Below are positions 5,272 through 6,743 of a stretch of DNA of 6,743 nt, one piece after another. The position numbers and the translations under genes are program-made. Location of the stretch: contig CALFBL010000072.1 in NCBI GenBank assembly GCA_937951695.1, positions 1 to 6,743 of the forward strand, given 5' to 3'. Source of the stretch: an uncultured Granulosicoccaceae bacterium. GTDB lineage: Bacteria > Pseudomonadota > Gammaproteobacteria > Granulosicoccales > Granulosicoccaceae. Position 1 is the stretch's first letter. The number at the start of each line of letters is the position of its first letter. The notes beneath the pieces were generated by a model. It saw nothing but the letters and a program-made list of their open reading frames with translations. It was not told where the DNA came from and ran no database searches.

Positions 5272-6743
5272 ATGCGGTTGTCGTTCCAACTTGGCCTTGA
5301 TACTGGGGGTACCTATACCGATGCGGTCATTATTGATGACTCCCAGACGGTGCTGGCCAAAGCCAAATCCCTGACCACCCATGAAGATTTGATCAAGGGG
5401 CTTCGAGCGGCTGTGACCACGGTGTTGTCGAGCGGGAACTATGCTCCGATTACATTGGTGGCTCTGTCGACCACGTTGGCGACCAATGCGCTGGTGGAAG
5501 GTCACGGGCGGCGCGTCGCGCTGATGCTGATCGGTTACAGCGATCGGCAGATGTGCAGGGCGCGTTTGTCCGAAGCGCTGGGTAACGATGTCCATACTTT
5601 TATCGCAGGTGGTCATCGCTCTGACGGGCAACCGGTGACACCACTCGACACCCAAGCGGTGCTCGATTTTGTCGCAGCGCATAAAGATGAAGTCGATGCG
5701 TTTGCTGTGTCGTCCATGTTCTCGGTCCGCAACCCAGCTCACGAGCGTGAGGCCCAGGAGCTGATTGAATCGCTCTGTAACAAGCCGGTGAGTTGTGGGC
5801 ACGCTCTGAGTTCTGGGCTGGACGCGCCGCGTCGTGCGCTGACCACCTTGTTAAATGCTCGATTAATTCCGCTGATTGGCCATTTGATCGATGCCGCTAC
5901 AGATCTGTTGCAGGAAATGAGTGTAGTGGCGCCACTGATGGTGGTGAAGGGTGATGGATCTCTGCTGCACGCCGACCTCGCGCGTCAAGCACCGGTTGAA
6001 ACCATCTTGAGCGGCCCAGCCGCTAGTGTCGTGGGTGCCCAATTTTTATTAAAGCAACAAGGCATTGAGCAGGACGTCGTGGTGTCCGATATGGGTGGTA
6101 CCACAACCGACATCGCCGTATTGGAAAACGGTTTGCCAAAGCTGGATCCGGATGGGGCAACGGTGGGTGGCTGGCGCACTATGGTGCAAGCGGTGGCGGT
6201 GAGAACTTATGGTCTTGGTGGTGATAGCCAGATAAGCTTTGACCGAGACAACCGGGAACTGAACATCGGTCCCTTACGGATAATGCCACTGGCTCGATTG
6301 GCTATCGAATTCGAATCGTGCCTCGATATACTTCAGCGGCAACTTGATCACGGGTGGGCGCGAACACACGACGCTCAGTTCGCGGTATTAAAAACGGAAG
6401 TACCCAGTGGCTTAACCGGGCAGCAAAAAGAACTGTGTGAAGCCCTCAAGTACGGACCAGTAGCGTTGCAGGAACTGTTTAGAGATCAGACCCTGGATAA
6501 TGCCATGCACGCGTTGGTGCGACGTGGTGTGGTGCAAATCAGTGGTTTCACGCCCACCGATGCTTGTCATGCGCTGGGCGAGGTGACCGACTGGAATGCT
6601 CAAGCGTCGGTGTTAGGAGCTCAGTTACTTGCACGCTATTCGGCTGAAAATCTTGGCGCGCGTTATGACGATGCGCAGGCGTTGTCGCGAGCGGTAAAAA
6701 ATCAAGTGGCTCACCTGGCGGCATTGAATATTGTTGAGACGTT
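5272..6743 (+). CDS. Hydantoinase/oxoprolinase-family protein, HyuA-like (3' end outside window)
   Basis: 490 codons are open to the window end; family members are usually about 650-700 residues. The N-terminal ATPase-fold motif is LGLDTGGTYTDAV (7-19), followed by LSTTLATNALVEG (65-77), FAVSSMFSVRNPAHE (144-158), LMVVKGDGSLL (222-232), ILSGPAASVVGA (245-256), VSDMGGTTTDIAVL (271-284) and VRTYGLGGDS (310-319). These are the nucleotide-binding elements of the HyuA/5-oxoprolinase/acetone carboxylase beta superfamily, which couples ATP hydrolysis to opening of cyclic amides or to carboxylation. Residues about 381-425 look like a small helical, winged-helix-like segment, followed by GFTPTDACHALG (425-436). 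Substrate cannot be deduced; N-methylhydantoin, 5-oxoproline or another compound are possible. A HyuB-type partner might follow outside the window. The start may be TTG 5278 rather than ATG 5272, because AGGAG touches the ATG. The enzyme is expected to be cytoplasmic; no signal peptide is seen. Confidence 0.87.
   Translation, partial: MRLSFQLGLDTGGTYTDAVIIDDSQTVLAKAKSLTTHEDLIKGLRAAVTTVLSSGNYAPITLVALSTTLATNALVEGHGRRVALMLIGYSDRQMCRARLSEALGNDVHTFIAGGHRSDGQPVTPLDTQAVLDFVAAHKDEVDAFAVSSMFSVRNPAHEREAQELIESLCNKPVSCGHALSSGLDAPRRALTTLLNARLIPLIGHLIDAATDLLQEMSVVAPLMVVKGDGSLLHADLARQAPVETILSGPAASVVGAQFLLKQQGIEQDVVVSDMGGTTTDIAVLENGLPKLDPDGATVGGWRTMVQAVAVRTYGLGGDSQISFDRDNRELNIGPLRIMPLARLAIEFESCLDILQRQLDHGWARTHDAQFAVLKTEVPSGLTGQQKELCEALKYGPVALQELFRDQTLDNAMHALVRRGVVQISGFTPTDACHALGEVTDWNAQASVLGAQLLARYSAENLGARYDDAQALSRAVKNQVAHLAALNIVET

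Noticed and set aside
5260..5802. Minus-strand open frame of 180 codons opposite the hydantoinase gene
   Set aside because: It is antisense to strongly conserved motifs of the hydantoinase family, and its protein is rich in His, Arg and Gln without any known pattern.
5985..6603. Two minus-strand frames (5985-6179 and 6412-6603)
   Set aside because: Short antisense frames inside the hydantoinase gene without domain or start-site support.

Overview
The window looks chromosomal, from a gammaproteobacterium of middling GC content. The gene order fimT/fimU-pilV-pilW-pilX-pilY1 matches the minor pilin operon known from Pseudomonas and relatives. No mobile element, RNA gene, CRISPR array or transfer boundary was seen. 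Species cannot be assigned from this sequence.

Left and centre (1-5157, minus strand): five genes read right to left with every junction overlapping. They are a GspH/FimT-type pilin (5157-4546), PilV (4555-4043, GTG start), PilW (4043-2937), PilX (2937-2473) and a very large PilY1-like secreted protein (2479 to beyond base 1). The first four encode prepilins with a short basic leader, a Gly cleavage site and a hydrophobic N-terminal helix. In the known system these minor pilins form, with PilY1, the priming and tip complex of the type IV pilus, used for adhesion, twitching, surface sensing and in some species DNA uptake.

The PilY1-like gene is the most interesting part. It has a signal peptide and the first half of a von Willebrand A (vWA) domain with the MIDAS motif DVSGS. 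That domain is then interrupted, and the remaining roughly 700 visible residues hold three divergent copies of a beta-rich module, recognised by an Ile-Pro-Pro-Gly type strand-turn, two spaced Trp and a closing P-x-L-x-I-x-Y type strand. A further leader-like motif lies at the window edge, so the array may continue. The rest of the vWA domain and the C-terminal PilY1 beta-propeller would have to lie outside the window.

Middle (5158-5271): a 114-base divergent intergenic region. It holds a perfect TGTGA-N6-TCACA palindrome (CRP/Vfr-type), a TTGACA hexamer and the ribosome binding sites of both flanking genes.

Right (5272-6743, plus strand): the first 490 codons of a hydantoinase/oxoprolinase-family (HyuA-like) ATPase-fold enzyme, cut by the window end. 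It has no evident functional link to the pilus genes other than the shared intergenic control region.
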